This document shows, one piece after another, positions 32,167-42,246 of a stretch of DNA of 64,000 nt. Made by a program: the position numbers and the translations under genes. The stretch's first letter is position 1. Each line of letters starts with the position of its first letter. The notes beneath the pieces were generated by a model, which did no database searches, was not told the DNA's origin, and saw nothing but the letters and a program-made list of their open reading frames with translations. Source of the DNA: Dermabacteraceae bacterium TAE3-ERU27 (GTDB lineage: Bacteria; Actinomycetota; Actinomycetes; Actinomycetales; Dermabacteraceae); the NCBI GenBank assembly GCA_019218415.1, contig JAHUUL010000001.1, positions 248,001 through 312,000 of the forward strand, read 5' to 3'.

Positions 32167-33615
32167 ATGACCCAGCAAAACTCGGTCCGCGAAAAGTCCT
32201 TCTTTGGGCATCCGCCCATGTTGGCGCGGCTGTTCAACGTCGAAATGTGGGAGCGGTTCTCGTTCTACGGCCTGCAGGGAATCCTGGTCCTCTACATCTA
32301 CTGGGACGCCACCAAGGGCGGGCTCGGGCTTTCCGAAGCCGTCGCCACCAGTATCGTCGGTGCCTACGGCGGTAGCGTCTTCCTGTTCACCATCGTGGGC
32401 GCCTTCGTGTCCGACAGGCTGCTCGGCCCCGAACGCACCATGTTCTACAGCGGCATTTTGATCATGGCGGGCCATATCTCGCTGGCTCTGCTGTCAGGGT
32501 TCACCGGCCTCGCCATCGGCCTGCTGCTGGTAGCCTCCGGTTCCGGCGGGCTGAAAGCCAGCATCGTGAACCTGGTCAGCTCCCTCTACAAGGTCGGTGA
32601 CCCGCGCCGCGACTCCGGTTTCTCCATCTTCTACATGGGCCTCAACCTGGGCGCACTGGTCGGCCCCCTGCTGACCGGCTACGCCCAGAAGGAATACGGC
32701 TTCCACGTCGGGTTCGGTATCGCCGCCGCGGGCATGTTCATCGGCCTGGTGCAGTACAGCCTGGCTCGCCGCAACCTACCCGCAAGCGTGCACGAGGTCC
32801 CGAACCCGCTGCCGGCGGCGCACCGCCTGCCGGTGCTGCTCGGCGCAATCGCCGTCTCCGCGCTGGTAGCGTTCCTGCTCCTAGGCGGCTTTATCACCCC
32901 CGACCACTACTCGGACGCGATCATGTACGTCGCTATCGTGGCCGCAATCGTCATGTTTGGCATCCTGCTGACCTCGAAGAAGGTCACCTCCGAGGAACGC
33001 CCGCGCGTTTACGCATTCATTCCGCTCTTCATGGGCATTTCCGTGTTTACCGCCCTGTTCCAGCAGGAATTCACCGTCATCACCCTGTACTCCGATCAGC
33101 GCCTGGATCGCGTGCTGTTCGGCTACGAAATCCCCGTCTCCTGGGTGCAGTCCATCAACCCGGTCTACATCATTTTGCTTACCCCGCTGCTGGTGGCGCT
33201 GTGGACCAAGATGGGTAGTCGTCAGCCGGTCACGCCGGTGAAGTTCGCGTTCGGCCTGTTCCTGATCGGTACCGCGTTCCTGCTGTTCATCCCGATGGCG
33301 CACGTGGCTAAGGTGCCGTTCTACTGGATCTGCCTGATCCTGCTGGCCGCCACGATGGCCGAACTGCTGGTTTCACCCGTTGGCCTGTCCCTCTCCACGA
33401 AACTGGCGCCGAAGGCCTACCCGGTGCTGATGGTGTCCCTGTTCTACATGTCGTGGGCGCTCGGCACCGCGCTTTCGGGCGTGCTGGCCGGTTACTACAG
33501 CACCAATAATGAGGTCGCCTACTTCGGCGTGCTCGGCACCATGGCCGTGTTTGCCGGTGTGCTTATGCTGGTTGGCGTGAAGCCGATCCATCGCGCCATG
33601 CGGGGTGTCGAATAA
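32167..33615 (+). CDS. Proton-dependent oligopeptide (POT/PTR) family transporter
   Basis: A 482-residue major-facilitator peptide symporter importing di- and tripeptides with protons. The diagnostic N-terminal motif E-x-x-E-R-F (EMWERFSFYG) lies in TM1, followed by a typical GAYGGSVFLFTIVGAFVSDRLLG block (TM2 to loop 2-3). FYMGLNLGALVGPLLTGY in TM5 also matches the PTR2 signature. Twelve or more membrane segments are visible. ATG 32167 is chosen because of the GGTAGG upstream and because homology starts just after. A strong hairpin follows the stop. Confidence 0.92.
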   Translation: MTQQNSVREKSFFGHPPMLARLFNVEMWERFSFYGLQGILVLYIYWDATKGGLGLSEAVATSIVGAYGGSVFLFTIVGAFVSDRLLGPERTMFYSGILIMAGHISLALLSGFTGLAIGLLLVASGSGGLKASIVNLVSSLYKVGDPRRDSGFSIFYMGLNLGALVGPLLTGYAQKEYGFHVGFGIAAAGMFIGLVQYSLARRNLPASVHEVPNPLPAAHRLPVLLGAIAVSALVAFLLLGGFITPDHYSDAIMYVAIVAAIVMFGILLTSKKVTSEERPRVYAFIPLFMGISVFTALFQQEFTVITLYSDQRLDRVLFGYEIPVSWVQSINPVYIILLTPLLVALWTKMGSRQPVTPVKFAFGLFLIGTAFLLFIPMAHVAKVPFYWICLILLAATMAELLVSPVGLSLSTKLAPKAYPVLMVSLFYMSWALGTALSGVLAGYYSTNNEVAYFGVLGTMAVFAGVLMLVGVKPIHRAMRGVE

Positions 33616-33617
33616 GG

Positions 33618-34394
33618 GTGTTGCACCCTCCGATCCCGCCGGTATCTAACCGGGAGCACCCGGCGCTCAGCAGCGAGCGCCGGGTGCTCCTTGCTGCCGC
33701 GTACTCGGGGCAGGGGCCGGAGTACGACAGGCTGCGTCCCGGTTACCCGGCCGAGTTCGTCACCGAACTGGCGCGCATTTCTGGCCCCCTGGGTGCGGTG
33801 GACGTGGGCGCGGGAACGGGCAAACTGGCGGCCGCCCTGTCGGCGCGCGGCGTAGCCGTGACGGCGGTGGACCCGAGCGAAAAAATGCTTGCGCAAGTAC
33901 CGGCCGGGATTACCGCGCTTACCGGCGGCGCGGAGGCGCTGCCGTTACCGGGGCGCAGCGTCAGCCTCTACACGGCGGCGCAGGCCTGGCACTGGTTCGA
34001 TACCGTCGCCGCCTGCCGCGAGGCGGATCGGGTGTTGGCCGACGGCGGCACCCTGGCGCTGCTGTGGAACACCCTCGACGTTACGGTGCCGTGGGTGCAC
34101 CGGCTCAGCCGCATCATGCATGCGGGGGACATCCTGAAGGACGGCTTCGTGCCCCCGATGAACGCCCCGTTTTGCCTCAGCGAACGGCGCGAGGTGCGCT
34201 GGGAACAGCGGATGAGCACGGCCGACGTAACCCGCCTGGCCGCTACCCGCAGCTACTGGCAGCGCAGCGACGAAAAGACCCGCCGCCGGGTGGCGGCAAA
34301 CCTGGACTGGTATCTGTACGAGCACCTGGGGCACGCGTCGGATAGCGAAATCGCGCTGCCCTACCGCAGCGACCTGCTGCTGTACCGCCGTTAG
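33618..34394 (+). CDS. Class I SAM-dependent methyltransferase
   Basis: A methyltransferase with the SAM-binding motif VDVGAGTGKLAAAL, the acidic end of strand 2 (TAVDPSEKML) and motif IV-like LYTAAQAWHWFD. It resembles the small UbiE/type-11 family whose substrates are mostly unknown. After YSGQGPEYDRLRPGYP the fold is complete and 200 or more residues long. The start is uncertain. GTG 33618 would place a strong hairpin in codons 11-25, while GTG 33684 begins just before the conserved region but lies inside the hairpin arm. Neither has a good ribosome site. Confidence 0.75.
   Translation: MLHPPIPPVSNREHPALSSERRVLLAAAYSGQGPEYDRLRPGYPAEFVTELARISGPLGAVDVGAGTGKLAAALSARGVAVTAVDPSEKMLAQVPAGITALTGGAEALPLPGRSVSLYTAAQAWHWFDTVAACREADRVLADGGTLALLWNTLDVTVPWVHRLSRIMHAGDILKDGFVPPMNAPFCLSERREVRWEQRMSTADVTRLAATRSYWQRSDEKTRRRVAANLDWYLYEHLGHASDSEIALPYRSDLLLYRR
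33650..33691 (+). terminator. Strong hairpin after the peptide transporter, overlapping the methyltransferase 5' end
   Basis: GGAGCACCCGGCGCTC and GAGCGCCGGGTGCTCC form a perfect 16-bp stem with a short loop, then TT. It lies inside the possible N-terminal codons of the next gene. Confidence 0.7.
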
Positions 34395-34443
34395 CGTTAC
34401 GTCAAAGCTAGTTATTTATCCGCTTTAGCGGGGAAAGTAAACG

Positions 34444-35043
34444 CTATTCGCCGAGCGACATCGCGATGGCGCGCCACGCCTTGCCATCCCAGCGCAGGGT
34501 GATATCCACACTGCCGGTGGTGCCCTCCTCGCGGCGCGCGGGCAGGGTCGGTTCCTCTACGATCACGGCGGGATCGCTCGTGTAGGCGAGGGTGACCAGC
34601 ACCGTGCCGTCCTTCTTGCGGGTCGCGGCGGCATCGTTGACGTTGAACTTGCCGTCCACCTGGTAGCCACCCTGCTTATGCAGCAGTACGGTGTTACCGA
34701 TCAGCGCCTGACAGGGCTGGCAGTCGTCCGCCGTGTGCGCCTGCCAGGGGGCGATATCCCCGGTCGCATTCATATACGGGTAGCTGGCAAGCAGGTAACG
34801 CGCCGTCTGCTCCGCGCCCGCCTCGCTATCCTCGCCCAGCTTTTCGGGGGCCGCGGGAGGCGTGGTGGGGGAGGGCTTGGGCTGGCTGGCCGGATCGACA
34901 CGCTCCTGCACGCGGTTCTCCGCCTGCTGCGCGGGAGTGGCGGCGGAGGGCGAAAACAGCTGGAAAATCCCCGCCGCGCCCACCGGCAGGATCAGTGCCA
35001 GGGCGATCAGCAGGACGACGACTTTTTGGATACGACGGCTCAC
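34444..35043 (-). CDS. DUF6318-family secreted or membrane-anchored protein
   Basis: A 199-residue protein with a basic N-terminus and one hydrophobic segment (about 8-29, VVVLLIALALILPVGAAGIF), then a Pro/Ala/Gln-rich linker and a compact domain. The domain has the DUF6318 features: ARYLLASYPYMNATGDIAPW, a CxxC pair in DDCQPCQ, and a final WDGKAWRAIAMS strand, suggesting an NTF2-like fold outside the membrane. Function unknown. The GTG start at 35043 lies seven bases after TACCGT, suggesting a leaderless mRNA. Confidence 0.75.
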   Translation of the reverse strand: MSRRIQKVVVLLIALALILPVGAAGIFQLFSPSAATPAQQAENRVQERVDPASQPKPSPTTPPAAPEKLGEDSEAGAEQTARYLLASYPYMNATGDIAPWQAHTADDCQPCQALIGNTVLLHKQGGYQVDGKFNVNDAAATRKKDGTVLVTLAYTSDPAVIVEEPTLPARREEGTTGSVDITLRWDGKAWRAIAMSLGE

Positions 35044-35050
35044 GCCTTAC

Positions 35051-35056
35051 ACGGTA
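35051..35056 (-). promoter_or_regulatory. -10 hexamer for a leaderless DUF6318 transcript
   Basis: TACCGT on the minus strand ends seven bases before the GTG at 35043. Confidence 0.4.
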
Positions 35057-35127
35057 GCGAAGAAAAGCGCTTCACGGGAAAAGAAACTTCTCGCAGCCGC
35101 TGACTCTGTGTGGGTAATCGCTACCGT

Positions 35128-36231
35128 TTAATCGTTCTCTGCGCTGCCCCTGAGCAGCCCCAGCCTGCGCAGCCCGTTGATCAGCCCGAAACCGTCCGGT
35201 GCGCTCACCGGATGGTGCTCGCTCCGGGAAGCCTTAAACGGCAGCGGGGAAACGCCGAAGTGGGAAAGCACCTGCTGCTGGGGCGAGAGCTGGCGAATCG
35301 CCACCCCCGCTACAGAATCCGGCAGCTCGGCCGCGAACTCGCCGTAAATCTCCGGGTCGTGCTGGCCGTCGTCCCCGATCAGCAGCCAGCGTATCTGCGG
35401 AAAATCGCGCGCCAAATGCCGCAGAGAATCGCGCTTATGCGCCCGGCCGGAACGGAAGAAACCGGTATCCGTCGGCCCCCAGTCGGTCATGATCATAGGC
35501 CCGGTCGGATAGCCGTTGCGGTGCAGGAAGCGCCGCAGCACGGGATACGTGTTCCAGGCGCCGGTAGACAGGTAAAGGAACGGCGCACCCGGATAGGTAC
35601 GGCGCAGCGTCTCGTAGAGGGCGGGCATGCCCGGCACCACGCGGCGCGAGGACTGGTGCACGATAAAGGCGTTCCAGAAGGCGAGCAGCGGGCGGGGCAG
35701 CATGGTAACCACCACCGTGTCGTCCACGTCGCTAACTATGCCGATCGGTTGCGCGGGGTCAAAAACGGTGACGGGTGCCGACACGGCGCTGCCATCACCC
35801 AGGGAAATCTCCACCGTGCATTCGCCCGGCGGCAGATCGGCGGGCAGTACCGCGTCGATAATGCCGGTTCTGTCGGCATTGACGGTGAAACGCTGACCTC
35901 CCGCCGTCACCGTGGCACTGTGGTGAATGGCGACGGACGAGGTAAAAGAGCGAAAGCCGCGCAGCGCCAGGCCGCGCATGTCATGCAGGGGGCGCGCGTA
36001 AAAATTGGCGGGGGAGCCGGGAGGGGCGTACAGCAGCTTCGCTAATACGCGAATCTTGCCCGGAGTGCCGTAACCGTGAAACGGCTGGATACGCACCTGA
36101 AAACCGCAGGCACGCAGGAGGCCACCTACCGCCAGATTGACGCGGTTTTCTACACGGGCAGCCCAGTGGGGGCGATCCGGCGCCTCGGGGGGCTTGGGCC
36201 CTTTCCCGAAACCGGCGCAAGTCGGATCCAT
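35128..36231 (-). CDS. App1-family (DUF2183) phosphatase-like protein
   Basis: A 367-residue protein related to yeast App1, a HAD-like phosphatidate phosphatase. The N-terminal half is a beta-sandwich-like region. The C-terminal half has the HAD nucleophile motif SDVDDTV (D-x-D-x-T) near residue 190, YLSTGAWNTY in place of motif II, and a lysine (AHKRDSL) followed by LLIGDDGQHDPEIY as motif III/IV. The physiological substrate in bacteria is not established. ATG 36231 is the furthest upstream start; no clear ribosome site is seen. It is transcribed divergently from the tyrosine phosphatase. Confidence 0.82.
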   Translation of the reverse strand: MDPTCAGFGKGPKPPEAPDRPHWAARVENRVNLAVGGLLRACGFQVRIQPFHGYGTPGKIRVLAKLLYAPPGSPANFYARPLHDMRGLALRGFRSFTSSVAIHHSATVTAGGQRFTVNADRTGIIDAVLPADLPPGECTVEISLGDGSAVSAPVTVFDPAQPIGIVSDVDDTVVVTMLPRPLLAFWNAFIVHQSSRRVVPGMPALYETLRRTYPGAPFLYLSTGAWNTYPVLRRFLHRNGYPTGPMIMTDWGPTDTGFFRSGRAHKRDSLRHLARDFPQIRWLLIGDDGQHDPEIYGEFAAELPDSVAGVAIRQLSPQQQVLSHFGVSPLPFKASRSEHHPVSAPDGFGLINGLRRLGLLRGSAEND

Positions 36232-36364
36232 CCGTACCCCCGTCGTATTTGCTGCAACTAATTAACAGGGTAGTTGATAGGTACCCTGAGCGGATACGGC
36301 TTAGGGGCCGTGAACAGTCCCACGTCGCATAGAGAATCCCAGAGCGCACCTAGAGAATAGTCCG

Positions 36365-36889
36365 GTGAGTGTTTACCGCGTCCTTACGGTCTGTACCGGG
36401 AACGTCTGCCGCTCCCCGATGGGGGCGGCGCTGCTGCGTTCCGCGCTCGCCGGAACCCAGCTCGAAGATCGGGTAGTGGTGGAATCCTGCGGCACCAGTT
36501 GGGAAGCCGAAGGCGAAGCCATAGACCCCCGCACGGCGGACGCCCTGGAAGAAATGGGCTGCCCCCTACCCGAACATTCCGCCCGAGCCATGCGGCAATC
36601 CGAGGTAGCGGAATGGGATCTGATCCTCGCAATGACCGCTAACCACCTGGAAACAGTGCGAAGAAAAATGGCTGCGCTGCCGGAGGATAGCCCAAAGCCC
36701 GATCTTTTCATGTGGCGGTATTTCGATCCCTCCGCGCCCGTCAACGCGCGCGACGAAGAACTCGACGTACCTGACCCCTGGTATTCGGGGCCGCGCGCTT
36801 TCCGGCGCACCGCAAAGACGTTAAATCGCGCGGTGCCGTCGATCATTCTTTACATAAACCTGATGCTGCAAAGGCGAGCTAGGGGGTAG
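36365..36889 (+). CDS. Low-molecular-weight protein tyrosine phosphatase
   Basis: A 174-residue phosphatase of the LMW-PTP/arsenate reductase fold. The P-loop C-x5-R-S reads CTGNVCRSP near residue 10, and the general-acid loop DPWYSG lies near 140, exactly the family arrangement. Targets could be tyrosine kinases of surface-polysaccharide synthesis or host proteins; nothing nearby decides. GTG start. A terminator follows. Confidence 0.92.
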   Translation: MSVYRVLTVCTGNVCRSPMGAALLRSALAGTQLEDRVVVESCGTSWEAEGEAIDPRTADALEEMGCPLPEHSARAMRQSEVAEWDLILAMTANHLETVRRKMAALPEDSPKPDLFMWRYFDPSAPVNARDEELDVPDPWYSGPRAFRRTAKTLNRAVPSIILYINLMLQRRARG

Positions 36890-36933
36890 CCCCTTAAACC
36901 GCTTTGGAACAGCTAAACCACGGCAAACGCACC

Positions 36934-36965
36934 TCTCCCGCCCCGCTAAACGGGCGGGAGTTTTG
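36934..36965 (+). terminator. Terminator after the tyrosine phosphatase gene
   Basis: CTCCCGCCCCG and CGGGCGGGAG pair around a short loop, then TTTTG. Confidence 0.8.
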
Positions 36966-36979
36966 TGCGGTCGCGGTAT

Positions 36980-38800
36980 TTAGCGGGAACGACGGTGCGT
37001 GGGCGTGCGCTTTGCTGCGACCGCGGCAGCGCTACCGGCTGCGGCCGCAGCGGTTGCAGAGATAGCGCCGCGACTACGCAGGGTGCCTGCGGTGACTGTT
37101 CCCGCCACGGCGAAAGCTGCCACCAGGGCTATCCCCAGGGCGGCCTGGAGCCCCTGCAGGGAAACGTAGCTATCGGTGCTGGAAGAGGCTCCGGCGACGT
37201 TAAGCACCTGTTCCCCGGCGGAAGTGCCGGAGTCGTCCGAGTTTCCGTTGCCTGCGATGGCCAGGGGGTTTTGCTCCTGCGACGTCTGTTCGGCATGCGC
37301 GGCGTCAGCGCCGGTAGCGGCTGCCTCTCGTACTTGAGCGGCTTCGGCACTCTGGGACGTTTCGGGGGTGGAAGCTACGGGTTGCGTGGCGGCAGGGTCG
37401 GCGCTTGCGCTCTGCGCGGTGACAGATGCTGGCACGGGCGAATCGGTCGCCGCGGCATCGGTAGCGGAAATCGCAGCGGTGAGACTATCCGGTGCGATGC
37501 TTACGGTGCCGCGCGCACGGCGCCCCTGCGCCGGGGCGCTGATCGGAACTGAGGTGCCACGGGCGGACGGCAGGGAAAGCTCGCCGTTGCTCGCCAGGAT
37601 GTGCAGGCTGTTGCTCTTTTCCTCGCGCTTATCGGCGGTAGCTGCGGGGTCTTCTGTGCTTGCGGAAGTCTGTGCGCCTCCCTCGGATACGTTCGCCTCC
37701 GAGGGGTTTGCGTCTTTCTCAGCTTTCGTAGCTTCGGTTTGCTCCTCGGCATGCTTTGCCGAGTCCAGGTCGTCGCTCGTGGACACCGGGTGGCTGGAGT
37801 CCGCGCTAGGGGCGGCCTCCGGGGATTCCTTAGCTTCGTCGGTATGGGCGGGGGTGAGCGGAACGGCCGGTACCGCTACCGGGGCCTCGGCCAGCGGAGT
37901 ATCGCTCTTTTTACGTTTGCCGCCGGTGCTCTGAGGGGAATCGGCCTCGCGCTTGGAGCGCCCCGCATCGGTCTTTTTCTCGTCCGGATTAATTGCCGTG
38001 GGGGTGGCAGAGTTTTCGCCACCGGAACCTGGCAAAGAAATTACCGGGGGCACATCAAGCAGTTCGGAGGCACCGGGAAACTTAGAAACGGGGGACTCGC
38101 CGTGAGAGGTGGCCGCTTCGGGATCTTCTTTGTTTTCCTTCGCGGGGGACGTTTCCGAAACCTTCGTATCTTCCGAAGTCTCTGAGTCGGCATCTTTAGC
38201 CCCCGGCGCGGCGGGGACACCCTGTTCGGCGTTCGCGTTCGCGCCCGGCCGTTCGTCGGTCCCCTGCGGCGCTTCCCCGGCGACGGTGCTTCCCGGCCCA
38301 GGGATCTCCTGCGGCGTCTGCTTCGGCGCGGTCTGCTTCTCTACGGGAGAGTTCTGCGGTGCGGCATCTTCCTCGGCAGGGGCGGCAGGCTGACTTTCTT
38401 CGGCAGCGCCTTCGCTGTGCGCCCCCTTGAAAGAGATACTGACGCCGGGAAGTTCCAGCTTCACGGGCTTGAAGAATGCCGACCCGGTTCGCGGTTCGTG
38501 ACCCTCGCGGGCCGCGGTTTCGTGGGAGACACGCTTCGCGCTCCCCACCACCACACGGGTAACCTCGGCCGGTTCTTCCTGGGATGAATCGGTGCCGACA
38601 GTCTGGGTATCCAGGGATATTTCGGTAGTCTCCGGGTTGCTCACGGAGACTTCGAGCGAGGCATGCGGATCATGGCTTAGCGATTCCCCTATGGGGGCTT
38701 CTTCCGCTGCGTAGGCCGCGGTCGCGGGCAGCAAAACAAGCGCGCCCGAGGCCAGCAGTGTGGCGCGTAGACGCTTCGGGGGATACCAGGGGCCGTTCAC
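36980..38800 (-). CDS. Large disordered secreted protein with C-terminal membrane anchor
   Basis: A 606-residue surface protein without recognisable enzyme domains. GTG 38800 with AAAGGAG six bases upstream gives a signal peptide (basic PPKRLRATLL, hydrophobic core, cleavage near ATAAYA-AEE). Residues about 35-520 are dominated by Ala, Glu, Pro, Ser and Thr with many Lys, low in hydrophobics and almost free of Cys, so probably extended. Near the C-terminus LQGLQAALGIALVAAFAVAGTV forms a membrane helix. RSRG, a second Ala-rich segment and a basic tail KRTPTHRRSR follow. No LPxTG sorting signal is present. It may be a wall-spanning or stalk protein anchored in the membrane. Identity not recognised. 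Confidence 0.75.
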   Translation of the reverse strand: MNGPWYPPKRLRATLLASGALVLLPATAAYAAEEAPIGESLSHDPHASLEVSVSNPETTEISLDTQTVGTDSSQEEPAEVTRVVVGSAKRVSHETAAREGHEPRTGSAFFKPVKLELPGVSISFKGAHSEGAAEESQPAAPAEEDAAPQNSPVEKQTAPKQTPQEIPGPGSTVAGEAPQGTDERPGANANAEQGVPAAPGAKDADSETSEDTKVSETSPAKENKEDPEAATSHGESPVSKFPGASELLDVPPVISLPGSGGENSATPTAINPDEKKTDAGRSKREADSPQSTGGKRKKSDTPLAEAPVAVPAVPLTPAHTDEAKESPEAAPSADSSHPVSTSDDLDSAKHAEEQTEATKAEKDANPSEANVSEGGAQTSASTEDPAATADKREEKSNSLHILASNGELSLPSARGTSVPISAPAQGRRARGTVSIAPDSLTAAISATDAAATDSPVPASVTAQSASADPAATQPVASTPETSQSAEAAQVREAAATGADAAHAEQTSQEQNPLAIAGNGNSDDSGTSAGEQVLNVAGASSSTDSYVSLQGLQAALGIALVAAFAVAGTVTAGTLRSRGAISATAAAAAGSAAAVAAKRTPTHRRSR

Positions 38801-38893
38801 CTGTGTCTCCTTTCGGAAGCCATGTCTTTCGAGAATAGTCGATTAGCGCGGTCTATGCACTCAGGAAATTGTCATGAGCAAGGCGCACCGGGA

Positions 38894-38899
38894 TACGCT
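38894..38899 (+). promoter_or_regulatory. -10 hexamer for a leaderless YigZ-family transcript
   Basis: TACGCT ends six bases before GTG 38906. Confidence 0.45.
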
Positions 38900-38905
38900 A
38901 ATTGG

Positions 38906-39535
38906 GTGAAGATCGGAAACGTGGTGGCTCTGAAGAGCGAATATCGGGAAACCGAACTGGTCATCAAAAGATCCCGCTTCATCGCCCGCGCCGCCCGCAT
39001 CAGTAACGAGGACGAATACAAGGCGTTCATTGATCGCGGGAGGCGCGATCATCACGCCTCCCGGCACGTTTGTTCCGCCGCTCTCTACCTGGACGGCGAT
39101 CAGGTGATAACCCGCTCTAGCGACGATGGGGAACCCTCCGGTACAGCGGGTAGGCCCATGCTGGATGTAGTTCAGGGCAGCGGGCTCGTGGACGTTGGCG
39201 TTATCGTGATCCGCTATTTCGGAGGCATCCTGCTCGGCGCCGGGGGACTGGTGCACGCCTATTCGGAGGCGACCTCCCAGGTGTTAGAGGGTATCCCCAC
39301 CAAGGAACGCGTGCGCCGCGAGATCTGGCGGCTAAACCTCAATCACGCCGACGCGGGCCGGGTCGAATCGGAACTGCGCGCAGCCGGGGTGCACGTGGCC
39401 GACGTCGGCTACGCAAACCGCGTGAACCTGGACCTCATGGTCGCCGATGCCGACGCTACCCGCAGGCTAATCGCGGACATCACCAGGGGAGCCTGCACCC
39501 CGGAAGTGATGGGTGAAAGAACCCTGGAGATATAG
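38906..39535 (+). CDS. YigZ/IMPACT-family protein
   Basis: A 209-residue protein of the UPF0029/IMPACT family, linked to translation control in eukaryotes but with no settled role in bacteria. The conserved core reads KRSRFIARAAR, DHHASRHVCSAA, SDDGEPSGTAGRPML and VIVIRYFGGILLGAGGLVHAY, all family hallmarks, with a C-terminal ferredoxin-like domain. The start is placed at GTG 38906 because homology begins there and a -10 hexamer lies at the leaderless distance; the frame is open further upstream to ATG 38822. A bidirectional terminator follows. Confidence 0.88.
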   Translation: MKIGNVVALKSEYRETELVIKRSRFIARAARISNEDEYKAFIDRGRRDHHASRHVCSAALYLDGDQVITRSSDDGEPSGTAGRPMLDVVQGSGLVDVGVIVIRYFGGILLGAGGLVHAYSEATSQVLEGIPTKERVRREIWRLNLNHADAGRVESELRAAGVHVADVGYANRVNLDLMVADADATRRLIADITRGACTPEVMGERTLEI

Positions 39536-39553
39536 GGGTAAACCCCGTGAAAA

Positions 39554-39599
39554 TAGCGCTGGCCCAATCCGGGATACCGGAAGGGGCCAGCGCTTTATC
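39554..39599. terminator. Bidirectional terminator between the YigZ gene and pgm
   Basis: AGCGCTGGCCC and GGGCCAGCGCT form an 11-bp stem with TTTAT on the plus side and a short T run on the minus side. Confidence 0.7.
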
Positions 39600-39623
39600 T
39601 ATATGGAGGTGTCGATTAGGGAA

Positions 39624-41258
<1,635 letters not shown>

Positions 41259-41303
41259 GGGTGACCTCCTGTGATGTCACTGTTTTTATCGGCTACTAAC
41301 TTT

Positions 41304-41700
41304 CTACCCCAGTTGGGGCGTGCGTGCACGGGACCCGTCCCCGGTGCCGGGGTTGTATCTCCTGTAAAAGGCGATGCTCGCGGTGATGCAGGCCGGGAAT
41401 AGCGGACCGAAGAGGATGGAGCCGACCTCGGCGCCTAAAACGACCCAACCGTATGGTTACTAGTCTGCCGGTTCGCTCAAGGCGGCTACCTGAGGCGAGC
41501 CGCAGTCCGGGGTGTGCCCGCTCTACAGACCCTCTCTCGTAAAGGACATCTGTCCCATGGGGAAATGACAGAGGCAAAGAATGGTCGTTCGGCCGTTTTC
41601 AGACAGCGGAAGGTGATCGGATCCTTTGCGTGATAGCGTGCGGCAAGTGACCTGTCCAGGTCGTCGGCGGCAAGCAGCAAAATATAGATTCTGCTAGCAG
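41304..41700 (-). pseudogene. Heavily decayed copy of the tandem membrane-protein family
   Basis: Pieces of the family found at 42247-43952 can be read in three different minus-strand frames. TTPASRIYILLLAADDLDRS aligns with the VTPGDLYVVSLPSDQANSG region of the neighbour. FPHGTDVLYERG matches FTPEGTDQKY. Near the end, GSILFGPLFPACITASIAFYRRY resembles the C-terminal membrane helix, followed by stop TAG at 41304. Stops and frame changes separate the pieces, and no start codon with a membrane N-terminus is found. I infer an old pseudogene; the alignment was made by eye. Confidence 0.45.
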
Positions 41701-41733
41701 GGGTCGTGCGCCTTTGGGATTCCTTTGCAAGGA

Positions 41734-42126
41734 CTATTTCCTGCGCTCGCGCAAGGCGCGGATGCCTGCAAACAGGATCAGTACGCATCCGGCAAGCCCA
41801 AATAGCAGCATGCACGCCAGAGAGGTGAGACCGGCGTTGCGAATTGAGATGTCATCAATAGGGTCTTGTAGGAATACTTGCTGTGCATTGTTGCAGATCA
41901 GGGTGACTTCCTGGTCGGTTCTGCTGCGTAGATAAGAGATCAGGGAGTACTCTCCCTCAAGGCCGGGGTGGGTGAAAGGTTCTCTCTGCTCGGGAGGGCC
42001 TAAAGTGATGGCTATGTTTTTGCCGTCTGTTCGGCAGGAAAGAAAAGAGTTATTTTTCTGGGAGAGCGCTACGGGCAGTGCTAATCCGTGCTTTGCGTAT
42101 AGGACGGTTGCAAGAAGAGGAGGTAG
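41734..42126 (-). pseudogene. N-terminally truncated copy of the tandem membrane-protein family
   Basis: A continuous minus-strand frame of about 130 codons aligns with the extracellular domain and C-terminal helix of the two intact neighbours. LALPVALSQKNNSFLSCRTD corresponds to SLPVSEAQSGGSCTVKG, ICNNAQQVFLQDPID to ECGQNQQAFLHDPVN, and a membrane helix and RALRERRK follow. The frame opens with a TGA and has no ATG, GTG or TTG before the last helix, and the 60 bases to the neighbouring terminator cannot hold the missing N-terminal membrane segment. It is therefore a broken copy. Confidence 0.7.
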
Positions 42127-42186
42127 TCATTTTCGTTTCCCAAATTTCTATACTCGCTAGCCGCTGTTCAGACTATTACTAAATAC

Positions 42187-42220
42187 AAGGGACCCGGACT
42201 ATTTGCAGTCCGAGTCCCTT
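42187..42220 (-). terminator. Terminator of the 42247-42882 gene
   Basis: AAGGGACTCGGACT and AGTCCGGGTCCCTT (one mismatch) form a 14-bp stem, followed on the minus strand by TGTATTT. Confidence 0.8.
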
Positions 42221-42246
42221 GGGTAGTGAGCTTGCGCTGCTGCGTG

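Noticed and set aside
36980..38800. LPxTG-type sorting signal in the long surface protein
   Set aside because: LPSARGT and LPGSG strings occur in the middle of the protein, not before the C-terminal helix, and do not fit the motif.
41486..41815. A 109-codon minus-strand frame as an independent gene
   Set aside because: It has no ribosome site and spans pieces of two decayed family copies in different frames; it is better read as pseudogene sequence.
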